DNA of 64,000 nt, from assembly GCA_902627055.1 (NCBI GenBank), contig CACOHS010000001.1:186001-250000 (forward strand), given 5' to 3'. This document shows, piece after piece, positions 34,244 through 44,613 of this stretch (position 1 is its first letter; each line of letters starts with the position of its first letter). The position numbers were made by a program, and so were the translations under genes. The notes under the pieces were generated by a model. It was not told the DNA's origin. It was given only the letters and a program-made list of their open reading frames with translations, and made no database searches. The stretch is from an uncultured SAR86 cluster bacterium (GTDB lineage Bacteria > Pseudomonadota > Gammaproteobacteria > Magnimaribacterales > D2472).

Positions 34244-36403
34244 ATGACAAATGAATTGAAGGGCAAAGTAAATTACAGTGTTAATGGCAACATTGCTATA
34301 TTAGAAGTAGACAACCCGCCTGTGAATCCGCTAAGTAGTGGAGTAAGAGCGGGGCTAGCAGAGTATATAGAAAAGGCAAATTCTGATGAATCTATAAAGG
34401 GAATTATCCTTACCGGTGCTGGAAGATCTTTCATTGCAGGAGCTGATATTTCTGAATTTGGCAAGAGTTTCGATGGGCCTGACCTTAACTCAACCCTTAG
34501 AGATATAGAGTTTAGTAAAAAACCAGTTGTAGCTGCAATAAATGGAACCGCGCTTGGTGGAGGACTTGAGACTGCACTTGTTTGTAATTACAGAATGGGT
34601 ACTAATAAAGCTATTGTTGGGCTTCCCGAAGTAAATCTTGGGTTATTGCCTGGAGCTGGGGGCACACAAAGACTTCCAAGACTTGTAGGTCCATCTCAAG
34701 CATTAAAAATGATGCTTTCTGGCGCTCCATTATCTGCAGAAAAAGCTCTAACAGCTGGTATTTTAGATGCTATTTCTGAGAATTCTCTTATTGAAGATGC
34801 CATTGAATTCCTTCAAGATAAAATTGAGTTAAGTGAGCATCCCAAAGTAAGAGATAGAAATGAGAAAGTTCTCGAAGCAAGAGGATCTGAGAATGTCCTA
34901 GCAGAGGCAAAGGCTTTGGCGGCAAAAACTAGAAGGGGGCAATTTGCACCAGGTCAAATTATAGCTTGTGTTGAAGCTGCCATTAACGAAGATGATTTTG
35001 ATGCAGGGTTAAAGAGAGAATCTGAATATTTTCTAGAATGCCTAATGAATCCTCAACGGGAAGCTATGATTCATATATTCTTCGGTGAAAGAGCTGCTTC
35101 TAAAATATCAGACATACCAAAAGATACTCCCATGATGTCAATCAATTCTGCAGGAATTGTTGGTTCAGGAACAATGGGAGGAGGAATTGCTATGAATTTG
35201 GCGAATGCAGGAATTCCAGTATTAGTTCTTGATCAAGATGAAAAAAATCTTGAAAGGGGGATGGGTGTGATTGAAAAAAATTATCAAATGATGGTAGATC
35301 GCGGAAGAATGTCTGAAGATCAAAAAGAAAAAGTTTTTGGTTTGATTACCCCTACTCTATCTTACGAAGACTTAGCCAATGTTGATATTGTTGTGGAAGC
35401 AGTTTATGAAAATTTGGAATTAAAGCAAGAAATTTTTAAAACTTTAGATTCAGTAACCAATGACAATGCAATACTCGCCTCTAATACTTCTGGTCTAGAT
35501 ATTGATGCATTGGCATCAGTAACAAAAAGGCCTGGAAAAGTAGTTGGTACTCACTTTTTTAGCCCTGCTAATGTTATGAGACTGCTTGAAGTAGTAAGAG
35601 GAAAACACTCTTCTGATGAAACTATGGCAACTGTAATGTCGCTCGGAAAGAAAATAGGTAAAGCTGCTGTTGTCTCTCTTAACGCTCCAGGATTTATTGG
35701 AAATAGAATGCTGGCAGGTTATACATATCAGGCAAATATGCTGTTACTTGAGGGCGCATTACCCAGCCAGGTTGATAATGCATTGGAGTCATTTGGGATG
35801 AGTATGGGTCCATTTAGAATGCTAGATTTAGTTGGTTTAGATTTAGGTTGGAGAGCCAGGAAATTAGCAAATATAGAAACGCCTCTCGCAAATAAAATAT
35901 CTGATGAACTTTGTGAAAGAGATAGATTTGGTCAAAAAAATTCCAAAGGATTTTATAATTATTCGGAAGGATCAAGAGCACCAAATCCAGCACCAGAAAA
36001 TGAAGAAATTTATAAAGAAATATCTGAAAAAAATAATATAAAAAGGAGAGAGATATCTGATCAAGAAATTATTGATAGATGTATCTTAGCATTAGTAAAT
36101 GAAGGGGCCCGAATATTAGAAGAGGGTGTGGCTCAAAGATCTGGAGACATGGATATTGTATATATCAATGGGTATGGATTTCCAATCTGGAGAGGCGGCC
36201 CAATGTTCTATGCCAATCAGCTAGGTCTTGAAGAAGTTATAAAGAAAATGGCTGTCTTTTCTGAACTAGATAAAGAATTCTGGAAACCAGCGCCGTTGCT
36301 TCAGAAACTTTCTGATCAATCTGCTAGTTTTGGAGAGGCTCCACCAGTTGACGAGAGATCGGAGCTTTTGAGCTTTAAGCAAGCCAATATGGGTGGAGTT
36401 TAA
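34244..36403 (+). CDS. multifunctional enoyl-CoA hydratase / 3-hydroxyacyl-CoA dehydrogenase (FadB-like)
   Basis: 719 residues. N-terminal crotonase domain (about 1-200) with oxyanion-hole segments AGRSFIAGADIS and GTALGGGLETALVC, both catalytic-glutamate regions (LPEVNLGLLPGAGG) intact. Then the NAD-binding 3HCDH domain (about 300-480; GIVGSGTMGGGIAMNLANAG, ASNTSGLDIDALA, GTHFFSPANVMRLLEVV) and two C-terminal 3HCDH domains. Catalyses two consecutive steps of fatty-acid beta-oxidation. Domain order and HFFSPANVM resemble the peroxisomal-type/FadB-like trifunctional enzymes rather than E. coli FadJ. No thiolase gene adjoins, so it appears to be a single-gene transcript. Confidence 0.92.
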   Translation: MTNELKGKVNYSVNGNIAILEVDNPPVNPLSSGVRAGLAEYIEKANSDESIKGIILTGAGRSFIAGADISEFGKSFDGPDLNSTLRDIEFSKKPVVAAINGTALGGGLETALVCNYRMGTNKAIVGLPEVNLGLLPGAGGTQRLPRLVGPSQALKMMLSGAPLSAEKALTAGILDAISENSLIEDAIEFLQDKIELSEHPKVRDRNEKVLEARGSENVLAEAKALAAKTRRGQFAPGQIIACVEAAINEDDFDAGLKRESEYFLECLMNPQREAMIHIFFGERAASKISDIPKDTPMMSINSAGIVGSGTMGGGIAMNLANAGIPVLVLDQDEKNLERGMGVIEKNYQMMVDRGRMSEDQKEKVFGLITPTLSYEDLANVDIVVEAVYENLELKQEIFKTLDSVTNDNAILASNTSGLDIDALASVTKRPGKVVGTHFFSPANVMRLLEVVRGKHSSDETMATVMSLGKKIGKAAVVSLNAPGFIGNRMLAGYTYQANMLLLEGALPSQVDNALESFGMSMGPFRMLDLVGLDLGWRARKLANIETPLANKISDELCERDRFGQKNSKGFYNYSEGSRAPNPAPENEEIYKEISEKNNIKRREISDQEIIDRCILALVNEGARILEEGVAQRSGDMDIVYINGYGFPIWRGGPMFYANQLGLEEVIKKMAVFSELDKEFWKPAPLLQKLSDQSASFGEAPPVDERSELLSFKQANMGGV

Positions 36404-36414
36404 ATTAAGAAAAG

Positions 36415-36948
36415 TCAGAGATAAATATTTACAGTTGTTTCTTCTGGAATAAGATCATAAAGCTCTAATACATCATGATTTAACATTCTAATGCATCCAT
36501 GAGAGGCTTTTTTCCCTATCAAACCCTCTTCATGAGTTCCATGAATGTAAATATATCTGCTAAAAGAATCAACATTTGTTCCTTTATTGAATCCCTCCTT
36601 AAGGCCATCTAACCACATAATTCTTGAAGTTATGAAATCATCCTCAGAATCTTCATTTTCATGGATAATTTTTGCCTTTTGAGGAATATGTTCCCTACTT
36701 ACGAAAAAATGATATTTTTCAACATTAGTCCCGATTTTAGATTTTATCATGTGCATGCCTAGAGGAGTTTTTAATGAGTTTTCAACCTGACCCTCTCCAT
36801 AAGCTGAACTTGAAACAGGATAACTTCTTATTAGTTTATTTTCTTCAAATAGATATAATCTTTGCTCAGAAATGCTTATTTCTATGGAATAACTTGCTAA
36901 GACAGAAAATGAGAGAAATGATAAAAAAATATATGCGAAATACTTCAT
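36415..36948 (-). CDS. L,D-transpeptidase (YkuD domain), exported
   Basis: 177 residues with a signal peptide (residues 2-18, ending SVLASYS). The YkuD catalytic motif is complete: HGTHEEGLIGKKASHGCIRM with His and the nucleophilic Cys in S-H-G-C-I-R near residue 150. The N-terminal EISISEQRLYLFEENKLIRSYP strand is typical of the ErfK/YcfS group. It forms 3-3 cross-links or attaches proteins to peptidoglycan. Its start abuts the lnt stop, sharing one base, so it is the last gene of the lnt operon. Without a LysM domain it is a minimal form. Confidence 0.9.
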   Translation of the reverse strand: MKYFAYIFLSFLSFSVLASYSIEISISEQRLYLFEENKLIRSYPVSSSAYGEGQVENSLKTPLGMHMIKSKIGTNVEKYHFFVSREHIPQKAKIIHENEDSEDDFITSRIMWLDGLKEGFNKGTNVDSFSRYIYIHGTHEEGLIGKKASHGCIRMLNHDVLELYDLIPEETTVNIYL

Positions 36949-38423
36949 TATCTAGATCTTAATATAATTATTGTTATAAAAACAAATATTGATAAAAAAG
37001 GAATAATCAGATAGCCGATTTTATAAAAATATGATGGTTCATTTATTTTGTATACTGTACCTGACAAAGACCCTCTAATTCCTTTAGTTAATATTTCAAC
37101 AATTGTTCCTTTATTATCAACTATTGTTGATAAACCATCTGAAGTACCTCTTAATATCCATTTATTTGCTTCTAATGCTCTAGCCCTTACTATCTGAAGA
37201 TGCTGGAACGGACCATATGAACTTCCAAACCATGTATCGTTACTTACATTTATGATGAAATCCGCATTTTTGGTCTCTTCTATATAGCTAAGGGGAAAGG
37301 CGACATCAAAGCAAATCATTCCGAGAACTTTAAAACCTTCAATTTCAAACAGCGCCTGCTTTGGTCTGCCTGCAGTAGTCGAAGACATTGGCAAGTCAAA
37401 GAAATCAATCAAGCCCCTGATTATTCTCTCAAATGGTACATATTCTCCAAATGGCACAAGATGCCGCTTGAAGTAACTTTGATTAGTTCCTAATATTGTT
37501 AATGAATTAAACAATTCATTATTTTTGTATTCCCAAGCTCCTGAAAAAATTATCGGCGCATTGTTTAATTTTATTAATAATGATTTCATCTCTGGACTTG
37601 AATTTAGATATGGTAGTGGTGACTCAGGCCAGATTATTAATTCTGCATTCATATGTTCTTTTGATAAATCCAGTAAAGTTTGTTCAATATTTGCCATTTC
37701 TTCTTTCTGAAACTTTTCAAAGGGATCCAATGAGGGCTGAATAATTCCTATCTCTAAACTTTCACCGGAATATTCTTGCTGAATGTTTCCTTGGGGCAAA
37801 AAAATTAAAAGGCATAAAATTGCTGAAAAAAGATAAATACTTCTTTTGTAAATAAAAGATAAAGCAATAAATGCAGACAAAAAATAAATAAAGAATGAGA
37901 GGCCATAAACGCCAATAATTGGTATAAAAAATTGCCCAATAGTATCTAGAGTAATCAAACCAGGTAAGAGCCATGGAAAGCCGCCCAAGAGAACGAATCT
38001 AGACAATTCTAATATTGTTAGAAAGCTTGCAAACAAAATACTAGATGTGAAAATATCTTTATTAGGTTTAACTAATTTTATAAGTGAAATAGGGGCGATG
38101 AATACTATTGAAAGTAATATTCCCATAAGCAGAATTATTACTATAGATGTTATTAAATGAGTTTTTCCATAAAAGTAAATACTTACTATTAACCAACCTG
38201 TTCCACTTATCCAATAACCTAAACCCCATGCAAATGATCTTTTGAAGGCTTCAACAAAATTAGTTGCATTTACTACTGAATGAATAAGAATTATGAGGCT
38301 TAAAAGTATGCTCAGCTTTATATTAAACGGACTAAAAGACAGAGTGGAAAGTGCCCCAATTAATGCTAGAAATAAATAATTTATAAAAGGATATTTATGC
38401 GCTTGATTTAATGGTGATCCCAA
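36948..38423 (-). CDS. lnt: apolipoprotein N-acyltransferase
   Basis: 491 residues. About seven N-terminal membrane segments (to residue 200) followed by a periplasmic nitrilase-like domain with the Glu-Lys-Cys triad: Glu in IIWPESPLPYL, Lys in KRHLVPFGEYVPFE, and Cys in GMICFDVAFP. It adds the third acyl chain to lipoproteins in the inner membrane; LptM encoded at 58699-58800 would be a client. It overlaps corC by 29 bases, keeping the enterobacterial miaB-ybeZ-ybeY-corC-lnt order. Confidence 0.95.
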   Translation of the reverse strand: MGSPLNQAHKYPFINYLFLALIGALSTLSFSPFNIKLSILLSLIILIHSVVNATNFVEAFKRSFAWGLGYWISGTGWLIVSIYFYGKTHLITSIVIILLMGILLSIVFIAPISLIKLVKPNKDIFTSSILFASFLTILELSRFVLLGGFPWLLPGLITLDTIGQFFIPIIGVYGLSFFIYFLSAFIALSFIYKRSIYLFSAILCLLIFLPQGNIQQEYSGESLEIGIIQPSLDPFEKFQKEEMANIEQTLLDLSKEHMNAELIIWPESPLPYLNSSPEMKSLLIKLNNAPIIFSGAWEYKNNELFNSLTILGTNQSYFKRHLVPFGEYVPFERIIRGLIDFFDLPMSSTTAGRPKQALFEIEGFKVLGMICFDVAFPLSYIEETKNADFIINVSNDTWFGSSYGPFQHLQIVRARALEANKWILRGTSDGLSTIVDNKGTIVEILTKGIRGSLSGTVYKINEPSYFYKIGYLIIPFLSIFVFITIIILRSR

Positions 38424-39237
38424 TTTTCTTTATCTTTCGTTTATCAGCAGCCGTCACAGCTAAAATCATGTTATCTATTTCAATTTTATCCCCAACCTTT
38501 GGCAGGAATCCCAATTTGCTTATGAATAGCCCTGCTAAAGTTTCTGCATCCATGCCATTAAAACTCTTATTAAATTTTTGTTCAAACTCTGATAGCTCAA
38601 GAGTTGCATTTGCAATGTATTCATATTCGCTCACTTGAATAAGATCTTCATCCTCTGAGTCATGCTCATCTTCTATTTCACCCACAAGTTCCTCTAAAAT
38701 ATCTTCAATTGTTACTAGTCCAGAAATTGTTCCATATTCATCTATGACAATAGCCATGTGAGATCTATCTTTTTTAAACTCCTCAAGAAGTGAGTCAGCT
38801 TTTTTAGACTCTGGCACTACCTTGATATCTCTAATCAAAGAGAGGATATTGAAGTCTTTTAAATCTTTATTAATTATTGGAAGTAAATCCTTTGCGAGCA
38901 AGATGCCTTGAACTTCATTTTTTGCAGGTCCTAAAACAGGATATCTTGAATGACCAGAGTCAATAATTCGAGAAATCATATCCATAGGCTCTTCATCTGG
39001 AGCTAATATGACCATTTCAACTCTTGGTACCATTATTTCCTTGACTGTAGTATCCCCAAGCCTGATAGCTCTTTCAGCAATAAACTGAGCTTCTTTATCT
39101 ATCAGCCTAGCGCTTAAAGCGTCCTCAAGCAGAACAGAAACGTCATCTAAACTCGATGGCTTAATAGTAAAGAAACGCTTTATTTTATTTAAAAAACTCG
39201 ATGGAGGTTGATCTTGTTCAGTATCTTGATTAGTCAT
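38395..39237 (-). CDS. corC: CBS-domain transporter-associated protein CorC/YbeX
   Basis: 280 residues (E. coli 292). Two CBS domains (about 65-190; beginning VKEIMVPRVEMVIL and GHSRYPVLGPAKNEVQGIL) and the C-terminal CorC_HlyC domain. No membrane segments, so it is the soluble YbeX/CorC type implicated in magnesium/cobalt handling and, more recently, in ribosome metabolism. It overlaps ybeY by 4 bases and lnt by 29. Confidence 0.94.
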   Translation of the reverse strand: MTNQDTEQDQPPSSFLNKIKRFFTIKPSSLDDVSVLLEDALSARLIDKEAQFIAERAIRLGDTTVKEIMVPRVEMVILAPDEEPMDMISRIIDSGHSRYPVLGPAKNEVQGILLAKDLLPIINKDLKDFNILSLIRDIKVVPESKKADSLLEEFKKDRSHMAIVIDEYGTISGLVTIEDILEELVGEIEDEHDSEDEDLIQVSEYEYIANATLELSEFEQKFNKSFNGMDAETLAGLFISKLGFLPKVGDKIEIDNMILAVTAADKRKIKKIGITIKSSA

Positions 39238-39686
39238 AATTTATATGGATTAGCAATTTCAAAATTTTCCAAATATTTAATTTCTTGAGCCTCCATAGTA
39301 TTGGCTTCTTTATTTTGGTTATGATCAAAACCTAATAAATGAAGAATTCCGTGAGCTAATAGATGCATCATATGATCCTCTAGGTCTCTATTCAAGTTCT
39401 GTGACTCAGTTTTTATATATGGAATACTCATAGCAATATCTCCAAGCTCACCAGAAATTTCCTGTATTTCCTTACTTGCTGGAAAGGATAAAACATTTGT
39501 ATCCAGACTTTTATTCCTGAAGTTCTTATTAAGTTTTATCATTTCAGAGCTAGAAACAAACTTTAGGTTTATATCTAAATTATGTTTTCTTTGATCAGAT
39601 AAAACATGTTCAGCCATTAGACTTAATTTTTTCTCAAAATCAGCAGAAAAGTCATTAAATTCAGGATTAAAAATATTTAATCTCAA
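39234..39686 (-). CDS. ybeY: endoribonuclease YbeY
   Basis: 150 residues. The three-histidine zinc motif HGILHLLGFDH (H-x3-H-x5-H) is near residue 115, preceded by the NKNFRNKSLDTNVLSFP strand typical of UPF0054. Functions in 16S rRNA 3' maturation and 70S quality control. It is coupled to ybeZ by a 4-base overlap; the two products interact in E. coli. Confidence 0.96.
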   Translation of the reverse strand: MRLNIFNPEFNDFSADFEKKLSLMAEHVLSDQRKHNLDINLKFVSSSEMIKLNKNFRNKSLDTNVLSFPASKEIQEISGELGDIAMSIPYIKTESQNLNRDLEDHMMHLLAHGILHLLGFDHNQNKEANTMEAQEIKYLENFEIANPYKL

Positions 39687-40657
39687 TTTTTTTGTTGGTC
39701 AAATTTATGATACGCATCGACGATCTTTCTAACTAATGGATGTCTAACAACATCTTGTGAATTAAAAGTTGTAAATCCGATATCGTCTAATCCATCTAAA
39801 ACTTTTAAAACGTGAGAAAGCCCAGACTCAATATTTTTTGGCAAATCAATCTGGGTCATATCACCATTAATTACTGCATAGGATCCAAATCCCATTCTTG
39901 TTAGAAACATTTTCATCTGATCAACAGACGTATTTTGGCTCTCATCCATAATTATGAATGCGTTATTTAATGTTCTACCTCTAAGATATGCAAGTGGAGC
40001 AACCTCAAGAATCTCTTTTTCAAGCAGTCTAACAACCTGCTCAAAACCAAGCATTTCATATAAAGCGTCATATAGAGGCCTTAAATAAGGATCTACTTTT
40101 TGAGAAAGATCTCCGGGTAAAAATCCAAGCTTTTCACCAGCTTCAACGGCAGGGCGGATGAGTATAATTTTTTTAACATCTTCATTAACAAGCATCTCAA
40201 CTGCCTTTGCGACTGCTAAGTATGTTTTTCCAGTGCCCGCAGGGCCAACCCCAAAGTTGACTTCATATTTAACCATATTAGATATGTAATGATTTTGGTT
40301 ATTTCCCCTTGGTTTAATAATTTTTTTTGGTGTTTTAATGATTTGATCTTTCAGGTCTTCAGATATTGCATCAGGATTTAGATCTATGTTTTTATTAATC
40401 ACCATCTGTATTTGCTCCTTTGAGAGCTCACTTCCATTCGATGTTGATGCATATAGATCTTTGATTGCATTCGAAGCTCTTTTAGTATTTTCCTCATCTC
40501 CTGAAATACTTATCCTATTGCCATTTTGAAATATTTTAACCTTAAAAGTTTTTTCAACTATTCTAAGATTTTCATTTAGTTTTCCAACAAATCTGATTAA
40601 GACATCGGCATCATTTGGATTAAGCTCTAGGCTAGCAGAAGTAAGATCTTTTGACAT
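39683..40657 (-). CDS. ybeZ: PhoH-family ATPase YbeZ
   Basis: 324 residues. N-terminal KH-like region, then the PhoH NTPase with Walker A GPAGTGKTYLAVAKA near residue 140, IRPAVEAGEKLGFLPGD, and Walker B-like AFIIMDESQNT. A PhoH-like ATPase associated with YbeY in RNA metabolism. It shares one base with the miaB stop. Confidence 0.95.
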   Translation of the reverse strand: MSKDLTSASLELNPNDADVLIRFVGKLNENLRIVEKTFKVKIFQNGNRISISGDEENTKRASNAIKDLYASTSNGSELSKEQIQMVINKNIDLNPDAISEDLKDQIIKTPKKIIKPRGNNQNHYISNMVKYEVNFGVGPAGTGKTYLAVAKAVEMLVNEDVKKIILIRPAVEAGEKLGFLPGDLSQKVDPYLRPLYDALYEMLGFEQVVRLLEKEILEVAPLAYLRGRTLNNAFIIMDESQNTSVDQMKMFLTRMGFGSYAVINGDMTQIDLPKNIESGLSHVLKVLDGLDDIGFTTFNSQDVVRHPLVRKIVDAYHKFDQQKN

Positions 40658-41982
40658 TAATGTGCGAGACTACCTCTAAGACTATTAGTTAAAGCTTCTT
40701 GAATTTGAATATTTGCAAAGTGACCCACCAAATCTAGTTGATTTGATTGGAAATTTACAATTCTATTACAAATAGTTCTTCCCTGAAGTTGTCCAGGATC
40801 TCTCCTAGATTGGCCATAAATTAAACATCTTTGAGAGGTGCCTACTTTTTTACGACTATAACCAAAGGATAATTGATTAAGCCTTGATTGCAATATATTT
40901 AAACGTTCCTTTTTTTCTTCGGGCGATACATCATCTGGCATCTCAGATGCTGTTGTATTAGGCCTAGGACTATAAATAAAACTATATGACTCATCAAATT
41001 TTACTTCATTAATAACATTAATTGTTTGCTGGAAATCTTCATTGGTTTCACCTGGAAATCCTACGATAAAATCAGAGGAAAAACTCATATCTGGTCTTAT
41101 AATTCTGATTTTTTCTATAAGTGCTAAGTACTTTTCTGCATTATATCGTCGTCTCATTAATTTTAAGATTTTATCCGAGCCGCTTTGAACAGGTAAATGA
41201 ACATGGCTAACTAACTCAGGCACTCTGTCATAGACTTCAACGAGGTCATCTTTAAATTCATGTGGGTGACTTGTGGTGAAACGAATTCTTTCAATATTAT
41301 CAATTTTTGATGCTAATTCGATTAAAACAGCTAAAGATGACTTTTCCCCTTTGAAAGTTCCTTTAAAGTTATTAACATTTTGTCCCAAAAAATTAATTTC
41401 TCTAGTTCCTTTATCAGCCAAAATAGACACTTCATTTAAAATATCCTCAATGGTTCTTGATACTTCATGGCCTCTAGTTTTTGGAACTACACAAAATGAA
41501 CAATACTTATTACAACCCTCTGCAATGGAAACGAAAGCTGATGGTTCTCCTTTGCCTTTAACTGGCAAATGATTGAATTTTTCTAATTTCGGAAAGGAAA
41601 TGTCTATCTGGTTAATATTTGTTTTTTTCTTATTGTTATATAACTCGGGAAGTTTATGCAAAGTCTGTGGGCCAAATACTATATCTACTGCTGGTGCTCT
41701 ATTAATTATTTCTTTTCCCTCTTGAGAAGCAACACAACCACCAATAGCAATTTTTAAATCAGGCTTTTCTTCCTTTATCTTTCTCCATCTTCCAATCTGA
41801 TGAAAGACTTTTTCTTGAGCTTTTTCCCTAATAGAACATGTATTTAATATTAATAAATCAGCTTCATCTTCATTTTTAGCTAACTCAAAACCCTCTTTTT
41901 CTTTAAGAAGATCAGCCATTTTTGCAGAATCATATTCATTCATCTGACAACCATGAGTTTTTATATATAATTTTTTTTTCAT
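40657..41982 (-). CDS. miaB: tRNA-2-methylthio-N6-dimethylallyladenosine synthase
   Basis: 441 residues. N-terminal UPF0004 domain with three cluster cysteines ([27 protein letters not shown]), the radical-SAM motif CNKYCSFC near residue 158, and a C-terminal TRAM domain (about 375-438). Thiomethylates i6A37 in tRNAs reading UNN codons, using SAM (see metK). It is the first gene of the miaB-ybeZ-ybeY-corC-lnt-ldt operon. Confidence 0.97.
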   Translation of the reverse strand: MKKKLYIKTHGCQMNEYDSAKMADLLKEKEGFELAKNEDEADLLILNTCSIREKAQEKVFHQIGRWRKIKEEKPDLKIAIGGCVASQEGKEIINRAPAVDIVFGPQTLHKLPELYNNKKKTNINQIDISFPKLEKFNHLPVKGKGEPSAFVSIAEGCNKYCSFCVVPKTRGHEVSRTIEDILNEVSILADKGTREINFLGQNVNNFKGTFKGEKSSLAVLIELASKIDNIERIRFTTSHPHEFKDDLVEVYDRVPELVSHVHLPVQSGSDKILKLMRRRYNAEKYLALIEKIRIIRPDMSFSSDFIVGFPGETNEDFQQTINVINEVKFDESYSFIYSPRPNTTASEMPDDVSPEEKKERLNILQSRLNQLSFGYSRKKVGTSQRCLIYGQSRRDPGQLQGRTICNRIVNFQSNQLDLVGHFANIQIQEALTNSLRGSLAH

Positions 41983-42039
41983 TATTAAATTATTTATTAA
42001 AATCTTTAATTATCAAATTTTATTCCCATATAATTAATC

Positions 42040-42360
42040 ATGGCCAAAAAGAAGACATACAAAATAATTTTCATGCAACTCGGTGAGATATATGAAATCT
42101 TTGCTAAACAAATATATCAAAGTGACATGTATGGCTTCATTGAGGTTGAAGAGTATATATTCAAACAAAATAAACAGCTAGTAGTTGATCCAACATCTGA
42201 AAAATTAGAAAAAGAATTCAAGTTGGTTGAAAGATCTTACATTCCGATTAATTCTGTCATAAGAATAGATGAAGTGGTTGAGTCTGGAGAGGCTAAAATC
42301 AAACAACCCAAAAGTCAGGTTGCTCCAACTCCCATAAACATCCATCCTGCAAATAAGTAA
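42040..42360 (+). CDS. DUF1820-family protein
   Basis: 106 residues. The conserved start KKKTYKIIFMQLGEIYEIFAK and the YGFIEVEEYIF and ERSYIPINSVIRIDEV blocks match DUF1820, a gammaproteobacterial family of unknown function usually found divergent from or beside miaB, as here. Residues 90-106 are a proline/lysine-rich tail. Cytoplasmic by appearance. Confidence 0.88.
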   Translation: MAKKKTYKIIFMQLGEIYEIFAKQIYQSDMYGFIEVEEYIFKQNKQLVVDPTSEKLEKEFKLVERSYIPINSVIRIDEVVESGEAKIKQPKSQVAPTPINIHPANK

Positions 42361-42424
42361 CGCTAGCATTCATATTCCATCATTTTGTTTCTCAATTTTT
42401 GCATAGAGTTGCTAAAATCCTTTC

Positions 42425-44020
42425 ATGAAGAGAAGGCAAGCTATAAAAATATCATCTCTTGGTGCCATTGGGTTCAGTGCATCAATTAATACTGGATGTA
42501 CAAGTAATGCTTTTTCATTTGATCATGGTGTAGCCAGTGGGGATCCTACAGATGAAAGAGTTATTCTTTGGACAAGAGTAACTCCTAAGAGAGTAGGAAC
42601 GGTTCGAGTAGTTATTGAAATATCTGAAAGTGAAAACTTTTCCGAGATAGTTTTCAAAAAGGAGCTGCATACCTCATCATTAATTGACTATACGATTAAA
42701 TATGATTTTGAAGCTAGCAAGTATTGCAAAAGTCATCAAGGTTTTTTTTATAGGTTTAAAGCTGGAAATGTTTTATCCGAAGTAGGAAAATCAAGAACAT
42801 TTTCAGCCGATGCTGAATCAGTAAAAATTGGTATTTTTAGCTGTAGTAATTATCCTGCAGGATATTTTAATGCTTATGCTGCTGCAGCTAAAGATAAGCT
42901 TGATCTATGGTTACATCTTGGAGATTATCTTTATGAATATCCAATGGGTGGATATGCAACCAATATTGCCGAAAAACTTGGAAGGTCTCCCGTCCCTCCC
43001 CATGAGATGATCAGACTTGCTGATTATAGACAAAGACATGCCCAGTACAAACTAGATACTGGCTCTAAAGAGCTTCATAAAAATACCCCACTTATAGCAG
43101 TGTGGGACGATCATGAATTTACAAATGATACTTGGAAAAGAGGCGCTGAAAATCATTCGATGGATGGTTCTGAAGGAGATTTCTTCGCAAGAAGGTCTGC
43201 AGCAATTAAAGCTTATTTTGAATGGATGCCAATCAGAGAACAAGAAAGTAAGAGAAAAATATTTAGAGAATTTAAAATAGGTAATATATTGCATTTGTTA
43301 ATGCTTGACACACGTCAGTATGGCCGAGATAAACAAATTCAACCTTTAGAATACTTAACTAATTCAGGCTTTAATCAGGCTAAATTTTATAATGATTTAA
43401 ATGATAGTAATCGAAACTTATTAGGACCCAGTCAGATTTCCTGGATAGAGGATACGGTAGCAAAGACAAAAGCAGAATGGACCATATTTGGTCAACAGGT
43501 TCTCATGACCAAGTTAAAGTTTCCTGATATTTCGAATGCATTTAAAGATATACCTGATGAACTTAAGCCTTATATTCAACTGATAAAGTTAGGCCTCCCA
43601 TCAAACCTTGATGCTTGGGATGGATATCCAAAGGATAGAGAAAGGCTATACAAAATTATGAAAAAATCAAATAAAAAATTTATCAGTTTAGCCGGAGATA
43701 CTCACAATGCGTGGCTTTCAGAATTATTTGACGAAACAGGCAGTAAAGTTGGCATAGAAATTGGAACTCCCTCAGTAACATCGCCCGGCCTTACTGATTA
43801 TATTCCCATTGATGTTGGAGTTTTTGAAGATTCTGTTGTGAAGAAAAATAACGAGCTGTTTTGGATGGATGCTTCAAATAGAGGATTTACCTCTATAGAA
43901 ATAAGTAAAAAAGAAATAGTTGCTAAATATAATTTTATAAAAACTATCTATGAAAAAAACTCTTCGATTAAGGAGTATAGAGAATTTAAAATTGCAAAAA
44001 ATTACGAAATAGAAGCTTGA
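42425..44020 (+). CDS. phoD: PhoD-like alkaline phosphatase/phosphodiesterase
   Basis: 531 residues. The N-terminus MKRRQAIKISSLGAIGFSAS is a twin-arginine type signal (R-R-Q-A-I-K), possibly ending at a cysteine (INTGC), although the -3 residue is not a normal lipobox. A PhoD_N domain (SFDHGVASGDPTDERVILW) precedes the metallophosphatase core with FSCSNYPAGYFNAY, HLGDYLYEY, WDDHEFTNDTW and LAGDTHNAW, supplying Fe/Ca ligands. It releases phosphate from phosphoesters in the periplasm. Tat export fits the tatABC genes at 48294-49428. No Pho box was recognised in the 64-base upstream gap. Confidence 0.9.
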   Translation: MKRRQAIKISSLGAIGFSASINTGCTSNAFSFDHGVASGDPTDERVILWTRVTPKRVGTVRVVIEISESENFSEIVFKKELHTSSLIDYTIKYDFEASKYCKSHQGFFYRFKAGNVLSEVGKSRTFSADAESVKIGIFSCSNYPAGYFNAYAAAAKDKLDLWLHLGDYLYEYPMGGYATNIAEKLGRSPVPPHEMIRLADYRQRHAQYKLDTGSKELHKNTPLIAVWDDHEFTNDTWKRGAENHSMDGSEGDFFARRSAAIKAYFEWMPIREQESKRKIFREFKIGNILHLLMLDTRQYGRDKQIQPLEYLTNSGFNQAKFYNDLNDSNRNLLGPSQISWIEDTVAKTKAEWTIFGQQVLMTKLKFPDISNAFKDIPDELKPYIQLIKLGLPSNLDAWDGYPKDRERLYKIMKKSNKKFISLAGDTHNAWLSELFDETGSKVGIEIGTPSVTSPGLTDYIPIDVGVFEDSVVKKNNELFWMDASNRGFTSIEISKKEIVAKYNFIKTIYEKNSSIKEYREFKIAKNYEIEA

Positions 44021-44025
44021 TTAAT

Positions 44026-44571
44026 CTAATCAAAAAGCATCTGTTTATAAAGCTTTAGTTCATTTATTGATTCTTTGATGTCATCTTTTGCTCTATGAGA
44101 GCCTTTTTTTTCATATGTTTGGGCATCATTCATCCATCTTGAAATAAGTTCTTTAACCGAGGAAACATCCACGTGCCTATAATGAAAGTAAGATTCTAAA
44201 TCCGGCATGTACTTAGCTAAAAATCTTCTGTCATGTGAAACAGTATTTCCACACATTGGAGATTTCTTATTACCCACATACTTCGAAATAAATTCCAAAG
44301 TCTCTATCTCTGCTGCTTGCTCAGTAATACTGCTCTCCAAAACAGATTTAATTAATCCAGAATTTCCATGTTGCTTGGTATTCCATTCATCCATGTTATC
44401 CATAAGTTCTTTTGGCTGATTGATAACGAGATTAGGGCCTTCAGCGACAATGGTAAGATTACTATCGGTAATGATGGTGGCAATTTCTATGATCCTTTCG
44501 TTTTCAGGATCCAATCCTGTCATCTCTAGATCGATCCAGACTAGGTTTTGGTTTGATTTTTGAGTAGACAT
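44026..44571 (-). CDS. orn: oligoribonuclease
   Basis: 181 residues, the E. coli length. DEDDh 3'-5' exonuclease: exo I DLEMTGLDPENERIIEIA near residue 14, exo II GNTVSHDRRFL, exo III HRAKDDI. Degrades di- to pentanucleotides, including pGpG from c-di-GMP turnover. It is divergent from rsgA, the conserved gammaproteobacterial arrangement. Confidence 0.97.
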   Translation of the reverse strand: MSTQKSNQNLVWIDLEMTGLDPENERIIEIATIITDSNLTIVAEGPNLVINQPKELMDNMDEWNTKQHGNSGLIKSVLESSITEQAAEIETLEFISKYVGNKKSPMCGNTVSHDRRFLAKYMPDLESYFHYRHVDVSSVKELISRWMNDAQTYEKKGSHRAKDDIKESINELKLYKQMLFD

Positions 44572-44613
44572 AAATCTTGTTAAATTTTTACTATAGTGTA
44601 TTTTGAGCCCAAG